Below, piece after piece: positions 23,635-37,220 of a stretch of 64,000 nt of DNA. Every line of letters begins with the position of its first letter. The stretch's first letter is position 1. The DNA comes from Panagrolaimus kolymaensis (Eukaryota > Nematoda > Chromadorea > Rhabditida > Panagrolaimidae): contig JAJQJQ010000005.1 of NCBI GenBank assembly GCA_028622995.1, positions 8,370,001 to 8,434,000 on the forward strand, given 5' to 3'. Under the pieces are notes generated by a model that was given only the letters and a program-made list of their open reading frames with translations, did not search any database and was not told the DNA's origin. A program made the position numbers and the translations under genes.

Positions 23635-24555
23635 GTGAAAATAAGTGAATTTGTTCTTGCTGGTCTTGCTGAATATACAAGGAAAACATATGTAAGAGAA
23701 TATGATAAATTCAAGACGTGGAAGAGTTCTTTGGTATTAGAAGCCGGTAAAAATAACGATGATGAACTTCTCGCACTCTATCTGATGTCAGTAGCAAAAG
23801 AATCAAAAGCAATAGCTTCAACAATTACTGCTGCAGTAACGTTTTTCAATAGAAGGAAGCTCCCAGTGAACAACATTCATGCGGTCCGTGAAAAGTCTGA
23901 ATATGGAAATTTGGTAATGAAAGCGATTGGAAAGAAAACCCCGCCAGTGAAACATAAAGATCAAGTATCCTCCGTAGAATTGAGGTTATTCCTGCCTTTA
24001 TCAAAGTCGTCTGATATAAAAGAAAGTAGAATTGGAACATTAGTCATCACATTCATTGCTGGGTTCTTTCGTCCATCTGAAGCTTTGTCATTGAAAATGG
24101 ATCAAGTGGTGTTCGGTGAAGAAAATGTTAGAATTGATCTGCTGAAATCAAAATATAATCAAAATGGGCCAGTTTTGCCAGTGTTCATTACAAGAATAAT
24201 TTGTGATGCTTGTCCTGTTACCATTCTGGAAGAATGGGTTAAAAAGAGTCCTCCATCCCGTTTCCTTTTTCCCTCTTTTTCAGGTGCTGATCGACTATGG
24301 TCTTACGATGCTGCTTTGAAAGAACTTAAAGAAACTTCAAGAAGAATTGGAATCAACAAGAATATCACTCTGCATTCATTTCGGGGAAGTGCCGCAACTG
24401 CTGCTATCGAAGCTGGATGTACTGAAGCTGAACTTGATCGTGGAGCTCGATGGAAATCGTCTGCGTCGAAGAAGTCATATGTCCAAAGGAGTGCTAAATC
24501 AACTCAAAATGTTTCCGCAGTAATGAGAAAATATTTGGAAAAATCCGGTGCCTAA
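23635..24555 (+). CDS. PAT tyrosine recombinase (lambda-integrase-type)
   Basis: An open frame of 306 residues from the first Met. The open frame continues upstream to a TTTTTCAG acceptor at about 23574-23581, so the true start may lie in an upstream exon. It has an N-terminal SAM-like DNA-binding part (YTRKTYVREYDKF) and a C-terminal catalytic part with the expected residues: Arg in AGFFRPSEAL, the HxxR box in LHSFRGSAATAA, and the nucleophilic Tyr in SKKSYVQRSA. In DIRS-order elements this enzyme integrates a circular DNA copy, which fits the lack of target duplication here. It is the only gene of this element without a stop or frameshift. The B1-A2 joint separates it from the RT/RNase H region. 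Confidence 0.88.
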   Translation: MKISEFVLAGLAEYTRKTYVREYDKFKTWKSSLVLEAGKNNDDELLALYLMSVAKESKAIASTITAAVTFFNRRKLPVNNIHAVREKSEYGNLVMKAIGKKTPPVKHKDQVSSVELRLFLPLSKSSDIKESRIGTLVITFIAGFFRPSEALSLKMDQVVFGEENVRIDLLKSKYNQNGPVLPVFITRIICDACPVTILEEWVKKSPPSRFLFPSFSGADRLWSYDAALKELKETSRRIGINKNITLHSFRGSAATAAIEAGCTEAELDRGARWKSSASKKSYVQRSAKSTQNVSAVMRKYLEKSGA

Positions 24556-24627
24556 TAATGTATATTATTTTTGTTGTTTGTTTGTTGTTTTGTCGTAAGG
24601 CCATGGTTGGTCAGTTTTTTGGTTGTA

Positions 24628-24777
24628 TGTATTTTGTTTCTTGCTTGTCAATAAACCAGACCCAACCCATTTGGAGAAAAAGACTGAGAGTCTTTGAAGA
24701 GGAGAGAAAAAAGAATTTTTCTCGGAGTTGAGGAATAATTTTTCAGAATGAAAAATGTGACGAAAACGTAGAGAAAA
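24628..24777 (+). repeat. PAT split direct repeat B2
   Basis: 150-bp copy of B1 that forms the right terminus of the element, followed by GATTATTTATTTGG of the interrupted host duplicate. Confidence 0.93.
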
Positions 24778-25365
24778 GATTATTTATTTGGTTCAAAGTA
24801 AAAATAAATGAGAATCGTTTTTATGCTTCCTTTGACTCTCGCAACATTTGTGCGTTTATTCATATTTTTCGTCAAAGATTTTTGCCACAAAAAAAATGAA
24901 TAATAAACTTTTTGCTCCTTTTAAATACGCTACAACCTCACAAAAAAACTTTTTTATATTTCTCAAAAAATAAAGTGAAATATTTTTTATCAAAGATATT
25001 AATTAACCTTTTTGTTTCAACTTTTTTATTTTTGCTGTTAGAAAAAGCTTTGATTTTTTTTAATTGTTTTTTAATTTTTGTATTTTCAAATTTTAAGTTT
25101 ATCGCTTTAATTGTAGGGTCTTCTTTTTAGCACTTTTAAATTACAAAAAATATCTTTAATGCTTGTTTCTTCATAAATAGTGTATTGATTGAAATTAAAA
25201 TGAAAAAGGGTTTTCTTACTTGTATTTTTGACATAAATAAAAGACATATCTTTATTGATTTGACCTCTCTTTTGTGAGACATGCACAAATTTGTAATTTA
25301 CTCGCGCATATTTTTTTGGAATTTTTTAGTTTGAGTGTTTTATTTTTAGTTTCTCAACTGCCGCT
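24778..25365. other. Host duplicate resumes, then AT-rich spacer
   Basis: 24778-24922 continues the host duplication that matches 12330-12470. After that comes AT-rich sequence upstream of the F-box-like gene with no recognisable feature. Confidence 0.6.
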
Positions 25366-26264
25366 ATGAATGACTTTTTTGTTCAATCTCAAACTTCATT
25401 CGTTGATTTTTTACCAAACAATTCCGCACCCCAAAATTTTTCAATTCCTGAAAATATCATATATTATATTTCTAAGAATGATTCGCCAATGGTTAATCAA
25501 AAATTATTTCAATGCTGCAAACATTTTTTAAAGAAAAAAAACTTTTCCATTGTTGAAGAATTCAGTAATGTGAAATGGTTCCTAAAAACGCCTGTTTCTG
25601 TTGAAACAAGTTTTTTAAAGATAGGAATAGTTGGTCACGAAATGATTGTATACCCGCATCATCATGTTTCTGAAATTATTCCCAAACTTTTTTTTGTGAA
25701 TGTAAAAGCAATAACTCTATATGACCAACCATTTAATTATAATGCATTTTTATTTCTGCTTTCATGGGGAAAAGTTAAAACCTTTATTTTTCAAGAAGCT
25801 CCAGATGAATATGCTGATTCCCCTTCACTTAAACTTGTTAATATCCTCAAGAAGCTTCCATTATTGAAACGATTCCGTTAGTAAGTTCAATAACAGTAAC
25901 TATAAAGTTTAATAATTAGTTGCCCCTTGAAAAGTAAATTCGCTCCTCTTTTTAAAGACTTGTTATTTCTTTACTCTTCAACCTTTACATATTTAAATAA
26001 ATTATCGAAAGAGACATAAAACTGTTATCATTTTAGTCTTATCAATTCTTCAAATTCGCTTACCCCAAAAATAGCTAAAAAAATCGACAAATTACCCGTT
26101 TTCCAAAATCTTATTTATTTCGCAATTGGCTTTGATGCTCCTGATGCCTTTCGTAATTCAAATCATTTCAAAAGGTTTATTAATGTAAGTTATTTTTAGA
26201 GAACAAACATAAAATCAATTTTTTGTTTCAGAAGCATTCTTTTGCTCGATTTTTTTTCGACTAA
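25366..26264 (+). CDS. F-box-like protein, second paralogue
   Basis: Three exons (25366-25880, 26037-26184, 26232-26264) give about 231 residues. The N-terminal motif FSIPENIIYYISKNDSP and CKHFLKK match the gene at 4074-4886. PKLFFVNVKAITLYDQPFNY corresponds to its second block. Exon 2 is again 148 nt in the same phase. The proteins have diverged a lot outside these motifs, so the duplication is old, unlike the neighbouring segmental duplication. The role as an SCF adaptor is inferred only from the F-box-like motif. Confidence 0.65.
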
Positions 26265-27193
26265 ATTTTTTAAATCATCCAACTTTTATTTTGCAGCTTC
26301 AAATTTTGTTACATTTTTAATTTATGTACTTTATTATTATTATTTTTTTATTTGTGTTCTATTTTTTATCTCGATTTTTAAACAACCTAAATAAAATATT
26401 TTAAAATCCATAAAGCACTACAGACATTTTGAATTGAAAAAAAGTTGAAAGATTTAAATAAACATTTTAAAATAAAGCAAAAGAACACAAAGTTACATAA
26501 AAAGAAAAGCGTAAAATGGGAATTCTCAATGGATTTGTTTAAAAAAATTTTTCTTTATTTTGTTAATACATAATTTATGGAAATATGAAAATTATTTTGC
26601 GAATACTGTTACCACAATTCGTCCGCAATCATCACTAAAAAAATTAAGCATTTTTTATTTGGAAATTATAAGTGCTAATAAAAATGTACCACCACCCTTA
26701 AACTAAACACGGACATTCATACAAATATTGAATGCATTAATGAAAAGAAATTGTCTCACTTACATTGAGTGTCTCTTCTTTAGATGGAAAACGAGTTAAA
26801 ATTTTGCATTTTTTTGCAACTCCATCTCATTTTTATATACATTCGCATATGAGAATCGTTAAATCTCTTTCATTATTGGTGATAAAATATGCCTATTTTC
26901 GACCTCATTTAATGAGTCAAAAAACACACCTTCGTCCTCTTGAAAAATTTAAAGAAGTATGGTAAAGAAACTTTCAAGATTCCTTAAAATCATTTTTCTC
27001 GATAGCCACAAACTAAACGCTTCAACTTTTATTTGATTCGTCGCCTTCTTTGATTCCGCATTTCATTGTAGCTGAAGCATACACTCGAATATCCTTAAAA
27101 AGAATGACACAAAGTGAAAAAATTTTATATTACAGTTTTATTCGAACATGGAAAATAAATAAGAAAAAACACAAGATTAAATAAAATATAAAA
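26265..27193. other. Spacer, second copy of the duplicated block
   Basis: From about 26515 this matches 15545-16108, including the last codons of the secreted-protein gene without the rest of it. The 3' UTR of cdc-48 lies at its right end. A 66-codon frame (26765-26965) has no support. Confidence 0.55.
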
Positions 27194-30565
<3,372 letters not shown>

Positions 30566-31632
30566 ATTTTGAGTTGTTGTTTACACAAAGCAAATACTAA
30601 AAAGGAATATGGATTAATAAATCAAGTATTAATTAGCATAAAAAATTAATCGAAACACGCGTAAAAAATTGGGTTATTGAAGGAAGGTTTAAAAATGGCA
30701 GCAAAAAATGAAGGAAAGCAAGTTGAAAAAAAAGGATGACAATTGAAAGAAGAAAGAAACTCAGCATTGAAGAAAAAAAGCAATGCTGGCTGCGAGCGTG
30801 TAAAACTGCGAGAGAGAAAAAAGAGAGAGAGAGCAAGCACTTTCGTTGTAAGATACCCTTATGCTTCGTATGCATTCAAACGTTCGAATGTTCTCGGCTA
30901 TTTTTAACACCAAAATGAAGAAATAAAAAAAGATGGATGGAAGACAAAAAATAAAAAACACGTTGATGACTTCTTTCATTTTTGTTGTTGGATGAGAAAG
31001 ATAAAAAAGGCTGCTGTGGGTTAATAACACCATGATTTAACATTTTTTTGATACGTAAAAATTACAAATTTTGATAGGTAGCAAGCAAGCATGTTTTTTA
31101 TTAAAAAGAGAGAATGAATGGAAAAATTAGTCATGATGATAACATCCAAGAAATTAGGCAAGCAAATATTTCCTTTTTTGGATATGGAAATAGTTTTTTT
31201 TTGTTCAAAGCTTAGCAATATTTTAACTTTTGAAAGTCATTTTATAAAACTTTTCTAAATCGAGTTAGTTTTAATCATTGAAAATGCAGAAAAAATAATC
31301 AACATTTCATCCTTGATGAAAGCAATCTTTTTTTTGTTTCTTTTTTGCAAAGTCTTTTTTAGCTTTAACACCTTGATTTTTTGTTAATAAACTTTTTAAA
31401 AATAATACATACTAATTTTTGTCACAAACAAAGAGGAAAACTAAAACAATGTTTATTTATTCACAACTATCAAAGCCGCCTCCTTTTTTACTATGTTTGA
31501 TTTAGCAAACTTTCAAGCATATGTTTATTGAAAACTCCATGAATTATGTATACTCATTCGAAGTATTCTGGAGATTATGATGGAAAGAAGCTATGGTTAA
31601 AACTTGGGGGGAAATTTTGAGAGTGTAGAATT
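30566..31632. other. Upstream region of cdc-48 and left flank of the MULE
   Basis: 30566-30720 is shared with the truncated cdc-48 copy. The remainder is AT-rich with no supported coding exon. I searched the minus strand left of the MULE for the missing exons of the gene starting at 37409 and found none. Confidence 0.5.
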
Positions 31633-32192
31633 TCTCCGAATAAGGAAACTCCGAATATGGAAACCGCAATGGAAACTCCGAATACGGAAACTTTGCTATT
31701 TTGAGGATTTATAAGTATGAAACTTACAGAATAAGGTAATTTAGAGTCGATTTAACGATTTTTAATATTTCCAAACCCTTATGCATACAATATTAAGGAT
31801 TGGCTGATGCCCTCAGGTGATGAATATGAAAACTTTACCATTTTGAAGGTTTATAGTTATGAAATTATCAGGATATGGTAATTTAAAGTTGATTTACCGA
31901 TTTTTAATATTTCCAAACCCTTATGTTATTCACTATTAAGGATTTTGTTGATGCTCTGTGGGGAAAAACTTCTTTTTCTTCAAATTTTTGCATTTTACTT
32001 AGTATTTATTGGAGATTAATTAAAAAGGCTATTAAATAACTTTTAAAACCTTTTTTAACCATGAATATGCAAATTGATCCATATTTTTCAAATATTTTTA
32101 ACTGCTGCAATTATCAATAATTTTGCGAATCGCCTGTTGCTCATGGGCTTGATGCTTTCATTAATTTCTTTTACAACTTTATATTATATAAT
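31633..32192. repeat. MULE left terminal inverted repeat (with internal duplication)
   Basis: Reverse complement of 36768-37171 with substitutions. It is longer than the right repeat because a segment of about 130 bp (ending near GCCCTCAGG at about 31820) is followed by a diverged second copy ending near TGTGGGG at about 31965. Confidence 0.88.
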
Positions 32193-32384
32193 CTTTTTTT
32201 GATAATAATAATATTTTTATTCAATCAAAAACAAAAGTAACAAACAAACAAAAAAACAAAACAATAAAGTAAAAAATGTGTACATAATTAAATAATACAA
32301 GCAAAAGAAGGGACCAAGAGACCATTGACCCATAGGGAAGATGAATCGAATGACGAAATAAGTTTACATAATCCTTGATTGAAG

Positions 32385-33032
32385 TTACGATGTTGCCCAT
32401 TGTTCCAATTCAGCCATATCATCTTCTTCTTTCTTGTTCTTTTGACCAACAGTAATAAGTTTTTCATTGATAGTTTCCTAAAAGTTAGCAAAGAATATAA
32501 TAATAGTCATACAAACAAAAAATAAGCAACTTACTTCTTCAAATTCTTCTAATTCAGCTAAAAATACACTTTCATCGATATCATTACCAAAACCAATGGG
32601 ATTTGCGATAGCTCCAGCGATTTCATTTGCGACATCTTGTTGTTCAGAGATAAAAATTGATAAATTTCTTTCTAAACTTTTTCTTTGATATTCAATTCTT
32701 TGTAATACTCCGTCAATATGTAGTTGTTGCTTTTCATGATGCTTCTTTCTTTTCAATGCTTGTAAAGCGATACGCTTATTTGCCGAAGCATTTTTACGAG
32801 CTGTTTGAGTTTCCTATAAAAGTTTCATGTAATTAAAAAGAAAGAAAAAAAACAAAAATAAGCTTACCTGCTGAATCTTCTTTTCGAGGAAGTCTTGCTT
32901 TTTCATTAACATTTTTTCAGTTTCACGTAGCTTTGAGATGGATTCTTGCGGTGTTGCCGCACATTCTTTTTTTATTAATTTTTCGAGCATCTTCTTCACT
33001 TTCTTCAAGAACATTTTAATAAGTTGAGCCAT
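32385..33032 (-). CDS. vps-32: ESCRT-III Snf7/CHMP4 (VPS-32)-like protein carried inside the MULE
   Basis: Three minus-strand exons (32868-33032, 32535-32813, 32385-32477) are all phase 0 and give 178 residues. Family blocks in order: a basic N-terminus, then TPQESISKLRETEKML, KKQDFLEKKIQQ, ARKNASANKRIALQALKRKK, EKQQLHIDGVLQRIEYQR, then VANEIAGAIANPIGFG, an acidic AELEEFEE stretch, and the C-terminal helix DDMAELEQWATS. Family members are about 220 residues and build membrane-cutting filaments. Here roughly 35-40 residues are missing between the second core helix and VANEIA (the helix 3-4 region), along with part of the linker before the C-terminal helix. That last helix, which in CHMP4 binds ALIX/Bro1, is kept. 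Both splice junctions are clean and no stop interrupts the frame, so it may be expressed. It could act as a modified or interfering ESCRT-III subunit, or be a passenger. The retained introns show it was captured as genomic DNA. Confidence 0.87.
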
Positions 33033-33559
33033 ATCTTCAAATCTAAAAAAACAAAAAATAAATATTTGACAATCAATTTGATGAAATTGTTTGCACGCCG
33101 CCGTCAAACACATTGAATACCGATGTTGGAAAACTTTCTGCAAATGAATAACTAAAAAAAGGCTTTGGCGCCTAATTCATCTCTCAAACATATTTCAAAG
33201 AGAAACAAATCAAAGAGAATGCTTTGAAGCACCTTTGAGGATATCTCAATCACACTTAAGTACCACTTGACATATGTTAATGAAGCAAGCATTTTTTTAA
33301 CCGCCAACTTCTGAATCATTCAAAAACTTCATTCATTCAATACTTCCAGCGATCAGTTGCTTTTCTTCATTTCTCTTGAAAATATTTTAAAATACGCGAA
33401 TTATTATTTTTTTGATATTTATTTCCAAATTATTATTTCATAGTTGATTAGAATTAGAATAAATTTATTTCAATTTTTATTCATCGGTTTATAATTTTCC
33501 GTCATTATCAAATTTATGATTTCCATTTATGATTTTACCATTACAAATTTTATAGTACA

Positions 33560-36500
33560 ATGGCTTCTCAAAAACGTGTTATTGTTAGCGTTACCAATGA
33601 AGTGTCTTTGGACGGTGACCAACTTATCAAAAATTTACTTGCATCTGGTTGGGCTCCCGCTGATATCAAGAAGCTCGCTAATGATCCAAATGCTGCTGCT
33701 TCTTTGGCAAATGCAATTAAATCACAACCCGTAGAAGACATCCCTTCCCAACGTATTCCTTGGGATGATATTGAAATTCAAGATGCTATTTATGTATTTG
33801 AAGATAAAAGCAATAATGAAATAGAAACGCAAGAAGCTCTTGGAATCAAAATTGGCCAAATTTTGAATAGAAAAGCTGTATTAAAAGGCACTGTTTGCAA
33901 ATATCTAAAAAGCCGTTCAACTCGACCCCAACAGTCTTATAGCAGGACGTAAGTTAATAGTTATTAGAATTTCATATTTAAATTTCAATTTTTTAAGGAA
34001 TGATTATGAATTACTTATGTCAGAAAAGCTCAATAAACATATTATTGTTATCAAAAAACCTGTATGCCGTATGTTTGTTCTCAATCAAAAAACAGAACAA
34101 ACTTTATATTTTCGATGTGAAAAATGCAAAACACTTAAAGAAACTCATCCCAAATATCAAAAAATTATCGCCACTGCAATTTTAAATATGGTAACAAAAG
34201 AGTTGCGCTACAAAGAACAACATCATGAACTTTGTGATGCCCATAATCCTCACCAAATTGCTGCGACCCAAATTATTAGAGAAGTGCATGAAAACCTCGA
34301 AAAAAATGATCATGTAAATATTCAACAAGCCTTTGAAGAAGTTAGTTTATTTTAATTTTAATTTTGCATTATATTTATTCCGCAATTGTAGGGAAAGAAA
34401 AAAGCAGAATCTCAGGGAGATGCAATACTTTTTTACGACCCTTTGTCTCAGCAACGATATGGTCTTTATCGTGCGTCTAATAAGAATAAAAAAGAAATGG
34501 AAATTGCTCAGACTAAAATGATTGGATTTGAACGTCAATTAGGAAAACGTTGCTGGGTAATTAATGAAAATGATAATGCAATGCTTGTCAGTACTCCTCG
34601 ATTATTAAGAACCCTTTCCGAAGCTACAATTGTCATGAGTGATTCAACTTTTCAATGTGCACCCAAAGATTGGAAACAAGTATTGTGTATTGTTGCTCTT
34701 GTCATCCCTGATCACAATAAACCCACTGAACGAGAATGGGTTTGTGTAGCAATGGCGATAATGAAAAACAAGGAAAAGAAAAATTATTTAAATATTTTCG
34801 GATGGTTGAAGAAAGCTTTGGACCAATGTGGATTGAGATTATCGGCTGAGAGATGGCATGTAGATTTCGAAAAGGCTGCTTGGTCCGCTATTGAAAAACA
34901 TTTTGGAAATATTGTTCGTGGTTGCTTGTTCCATAGTAGCCAAGCTATTATCCGAAAAGCAAATACTTTGCATCTTATGCAACTTTACCAAACCCATGAT
35001 ACTGTTCGCCAATGGATTAGAAATTTAATGGCTTTGCTATTGCTTCCCCATGATCATGCAATTATCGTATTTGATATGAAACTTGCAACACCTCCAGGAA
35101 GACCAAGAAATGTTAAAAAAGAAGACTGGCCTATTAAGGAAATGAAAGTAAGATTAATTTTAATTTGTCAATTCGATAAATTTACAATTTATTTTTAGCA
35201 AATGATTGATTATATGCGAAGCACATGGTTGAATGAAAATTTCAAAATATCATTTTATGGCATGCGATATTTCCGAAATACAAACCCTGTAGAATCATAC
35301 AATGCATTTTTAAAGAGATCTGAATATATTCGAATTCATCCCGCATTATCCACATTTTTGACAACTTTAAAACGCCTTTTTTTGGATGCTAGCAATCGAG
35401 TGAAACAACTTAAATACAAACGACACACAAAGCATGTGCAAGTGAAATACCTCGATTTGGATGGTGACTTAGAAACCTTTGAAAACCGATATCGTACAGA
35501 AGTTATTGAAATGGAAGATGAATTATCAGATGAAGAAATTGCAGAAAAAGCTTTGGAGCATGTCATTCGAGTTAGCTATTTGTTGCAAAAGGCTAAAAAA
35601 GTGAAATCTTCTCTTAAAAAATGTGGAATAGATTTGAATGCAACTGAAATGGGGGATGATAATGATGATGGCGATTCTGAAGAAAGCGATGCTGAAGAAA
35701 GCGATAATGAAGAAGAAATTGACAATTACCTTAACTTTTTTGCCTCAGATAATGATGCGGATGATGATTCTGATTTTATCGATGAACCCTCCAAATTATC
35801 AGAAACCTTGGTCAAAAATGTGGATGGATATGATACGGATGGAGAATTCATAAATGATGAAGATGATATCGAAAAACCTTTCGTTAATGCCAAAAGCTTT
35901 GATTATGATTATGGCGATTATCACACACCTCCAGCTTACAGAGATGGTTATGTGCCAAGCCAAAAAGAAGAAAAAATCACGTCATTCTCTCGTTCTCGAT
36001 CACCCCAGTCTTCTTTCAGCAGTTCCTTTAAAAGAAAAGCTCCAATGGAAGAAAGCAATTTTAAATCATCAAAATGTTTGAAGCCCTCAAATAGCCCTCA
36101 AAAAATTATAATTCAAAGAGAATCATTACGAAATCATAGTGCATTGGCCGGCTTTAGACCTCCATCAGAAAAATTCTTTGCTGATACTTGTGATTATTTA
36201 AGAATTCCTATTACAAAAACAAAAAATTCACCTTTAAGAAATATGAAAAATTTTGAAAGTCTTACTTTGCCCTTGACTGTTACCAACGTTCTTGGCGATG
36301 GAAATTGTGGATACAGAGCATTCTCATATATACTTTTTGGAAAAGATAAATACCATTGGATGTTGAGAAAAAGAATTACTGAATGGCGTAATTTCAAAGA
36401 AGGTAAAAAAGGCGATGCAAAAAGACAATTAGATTTGATAGAACAAATGGAAAAGGAAAATAAAGATGGTAAAGCCGTGGGTGAAGAATTATGGATGGGT

Positions 36501-36704
36501 GCTGAAGATATAAAAGCATTTGCTCAATTGTTCTTGGTTAATGTATTTTGTTATACAAAATATATCGATGCAGACACTCACAGATGGAATGTTTACAGCC
36601 CCGAAGAGAAAAAGAATTATGAACACAAACCTGGTTATCCAGATATTTGTTTATATTTCAAAAATAATCATTATCAACCCGTTTTGAAGACAAATGAACA
36701 ATAA
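33560..36704 (+). CDS. MULE transposase fused to an OTU cysteine-protease domain
   Basis: Four exons (33560-33948, 33998-34340, 34392-35147, 35199-36704) give about 997 residues with no stop or frameshift. Residues 160-205 look like a FLYWCH/WRKY-type zinc finger (FRCEKCKT ... HHELCDAH). The MULE DDE core has Asp 328 in VMSDSTFQ, Asp 402 in WHVDFEKAAW followed by the GCLFH C-x2-H motif, and Glu 528 in NTNPVESYNAF. A long acidic, Ser-rich region (about 640-760) follows. The C-terminal 150 residues are OTU-like: Asp 863 and Cys 866 in GDGNCGYRAF and His 987 in NNHYQPVL. OTU proteases cleave ubiquitin chains. Whether this one is active, and why a transposase needs it, is unknown. The Met at 33560 is chosen because it opens the conserved frame (MASQKRVIVSV). 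Confidence 0.88.
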
Positions 36705-36767
36705 TATGTTATTTCTTTTTTGTTTTGTTTGTTATTTATATATTGCTAGAAAAATAAAAAAATTAAA

Positions 36768-37171
36768 ATAATATTAAGTTGTAAAAGAAATTAAGCAAAG
36801 CATCAAGCCCATTATCAACAGGCGATAAACTAATAATGGTAGCAGTAAAAAAATAGGTCAATGTGGAAAAATTTGCATATTCATAGTTTTAAAAAATGTC
36901 AAAAGTTATTTAATAGCCTTTTTAATTAATCTCCAATAAATTCTAAGTCAAATGCAAAAATTTGAAGATAAAAAAAATAATTTTCCCCTGAGGGCATCAG
37001 CCAATCCTTAATATTGTATGCATAAGGGTTTGGAAATATTAAAAATCGTTAAATCGACTCTAAATTACCCTATTCTGAAAGTTTCATACTTATAAATCCT
37101 CAAAATAGCAAAGTTTCCGCATTCGGAGTTTCCATTGCGGTTTCCATATTCGGAGTTTCCTTATTCGGAGA
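36768..37171. repeat. MULE right terminal inverted repeat
   Basis: About 400 bp. Read in reverse complement it follows the left repeat, including ATTTCCAAACCCTTATGCAT and CTTGATGCTTT blocks. It starts 64 bases after the transposase stop. Confidence 0.88.
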
Positions 37172-37220
37172 ATCGCACTCGTCCCAAAAAATATGCAGTG
37201 GGTGATCGTAGGAAACTTAC

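Larger units (their letters stand above)
19878..24777 (+). mobile_element. PAT-type (DIRS order) tyrosine-recombinase retrotransposon, 4.9 kb
   Basis: The element shows split direct repeats: A1 at the left end, B1-A2 joined internally, B2 at the right end. It encodes a gag-like protein, a DIRS-type reverse transcriptase and RNase H, and a tyrosine recombinase, all on the plus strand. Its ends are fixed by comparison with the uninterrupted duplicate near 12327: AATGAAA, then the element, then GATTATTT. There is no target-site duplication, only a shared run of A at the joint, as expected for recombinase-mediated insertion. A1 and A2 look identical over 113 bp and B1 and B2 differ at one position in 150, so insertion was recent. 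The gag and RT frames are nevertheless broken, while the recombinase frame is open. Confidence 0.93.
31633..37171. mobile_element. Mutator-like DNA transposon (MULE) with OTU-transposase and ESCRT-III cargo, 5.5 kb
   Basis: Long terminal inverted repeats bound the element: the left begins TCTCCGAATAAGGAAACTCC at 31633, and the right is its reverse complement ending at 37171. Inside are a MULE transposase with a C-terminal OTU domain (plus strand) and a CHMP4/VPS-32-like gene (minus strand, next to the left repeat). Outside the core repeat, GAGTG recurs in inverted orientation on both sides, so the true ends may be a few bases further out. I could not identify the 8-10-bp target duplication typical of MULEs. 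The right end lies 50 bp inside the first intron of the gene starting at 37409. Confidence 0.88.

Noticed and set aside
30633..31218. Several hydrophobic minus-strand frames upstream of cdc-48
   Set aside because: They overlap each other in different frames and are Phe/Leu/Ser-rich from AT-rich DNA, with no splice structure joining them.
31600..31632. A target-site duplication of the MULE
   Set aside because: The 9 bases outside 31633 (TGTAGAATT) and outside 37171 (ATCGCACTC) do not match. GAGTG on both sides is inverted, so it is part of the repeat rather than a duplication.
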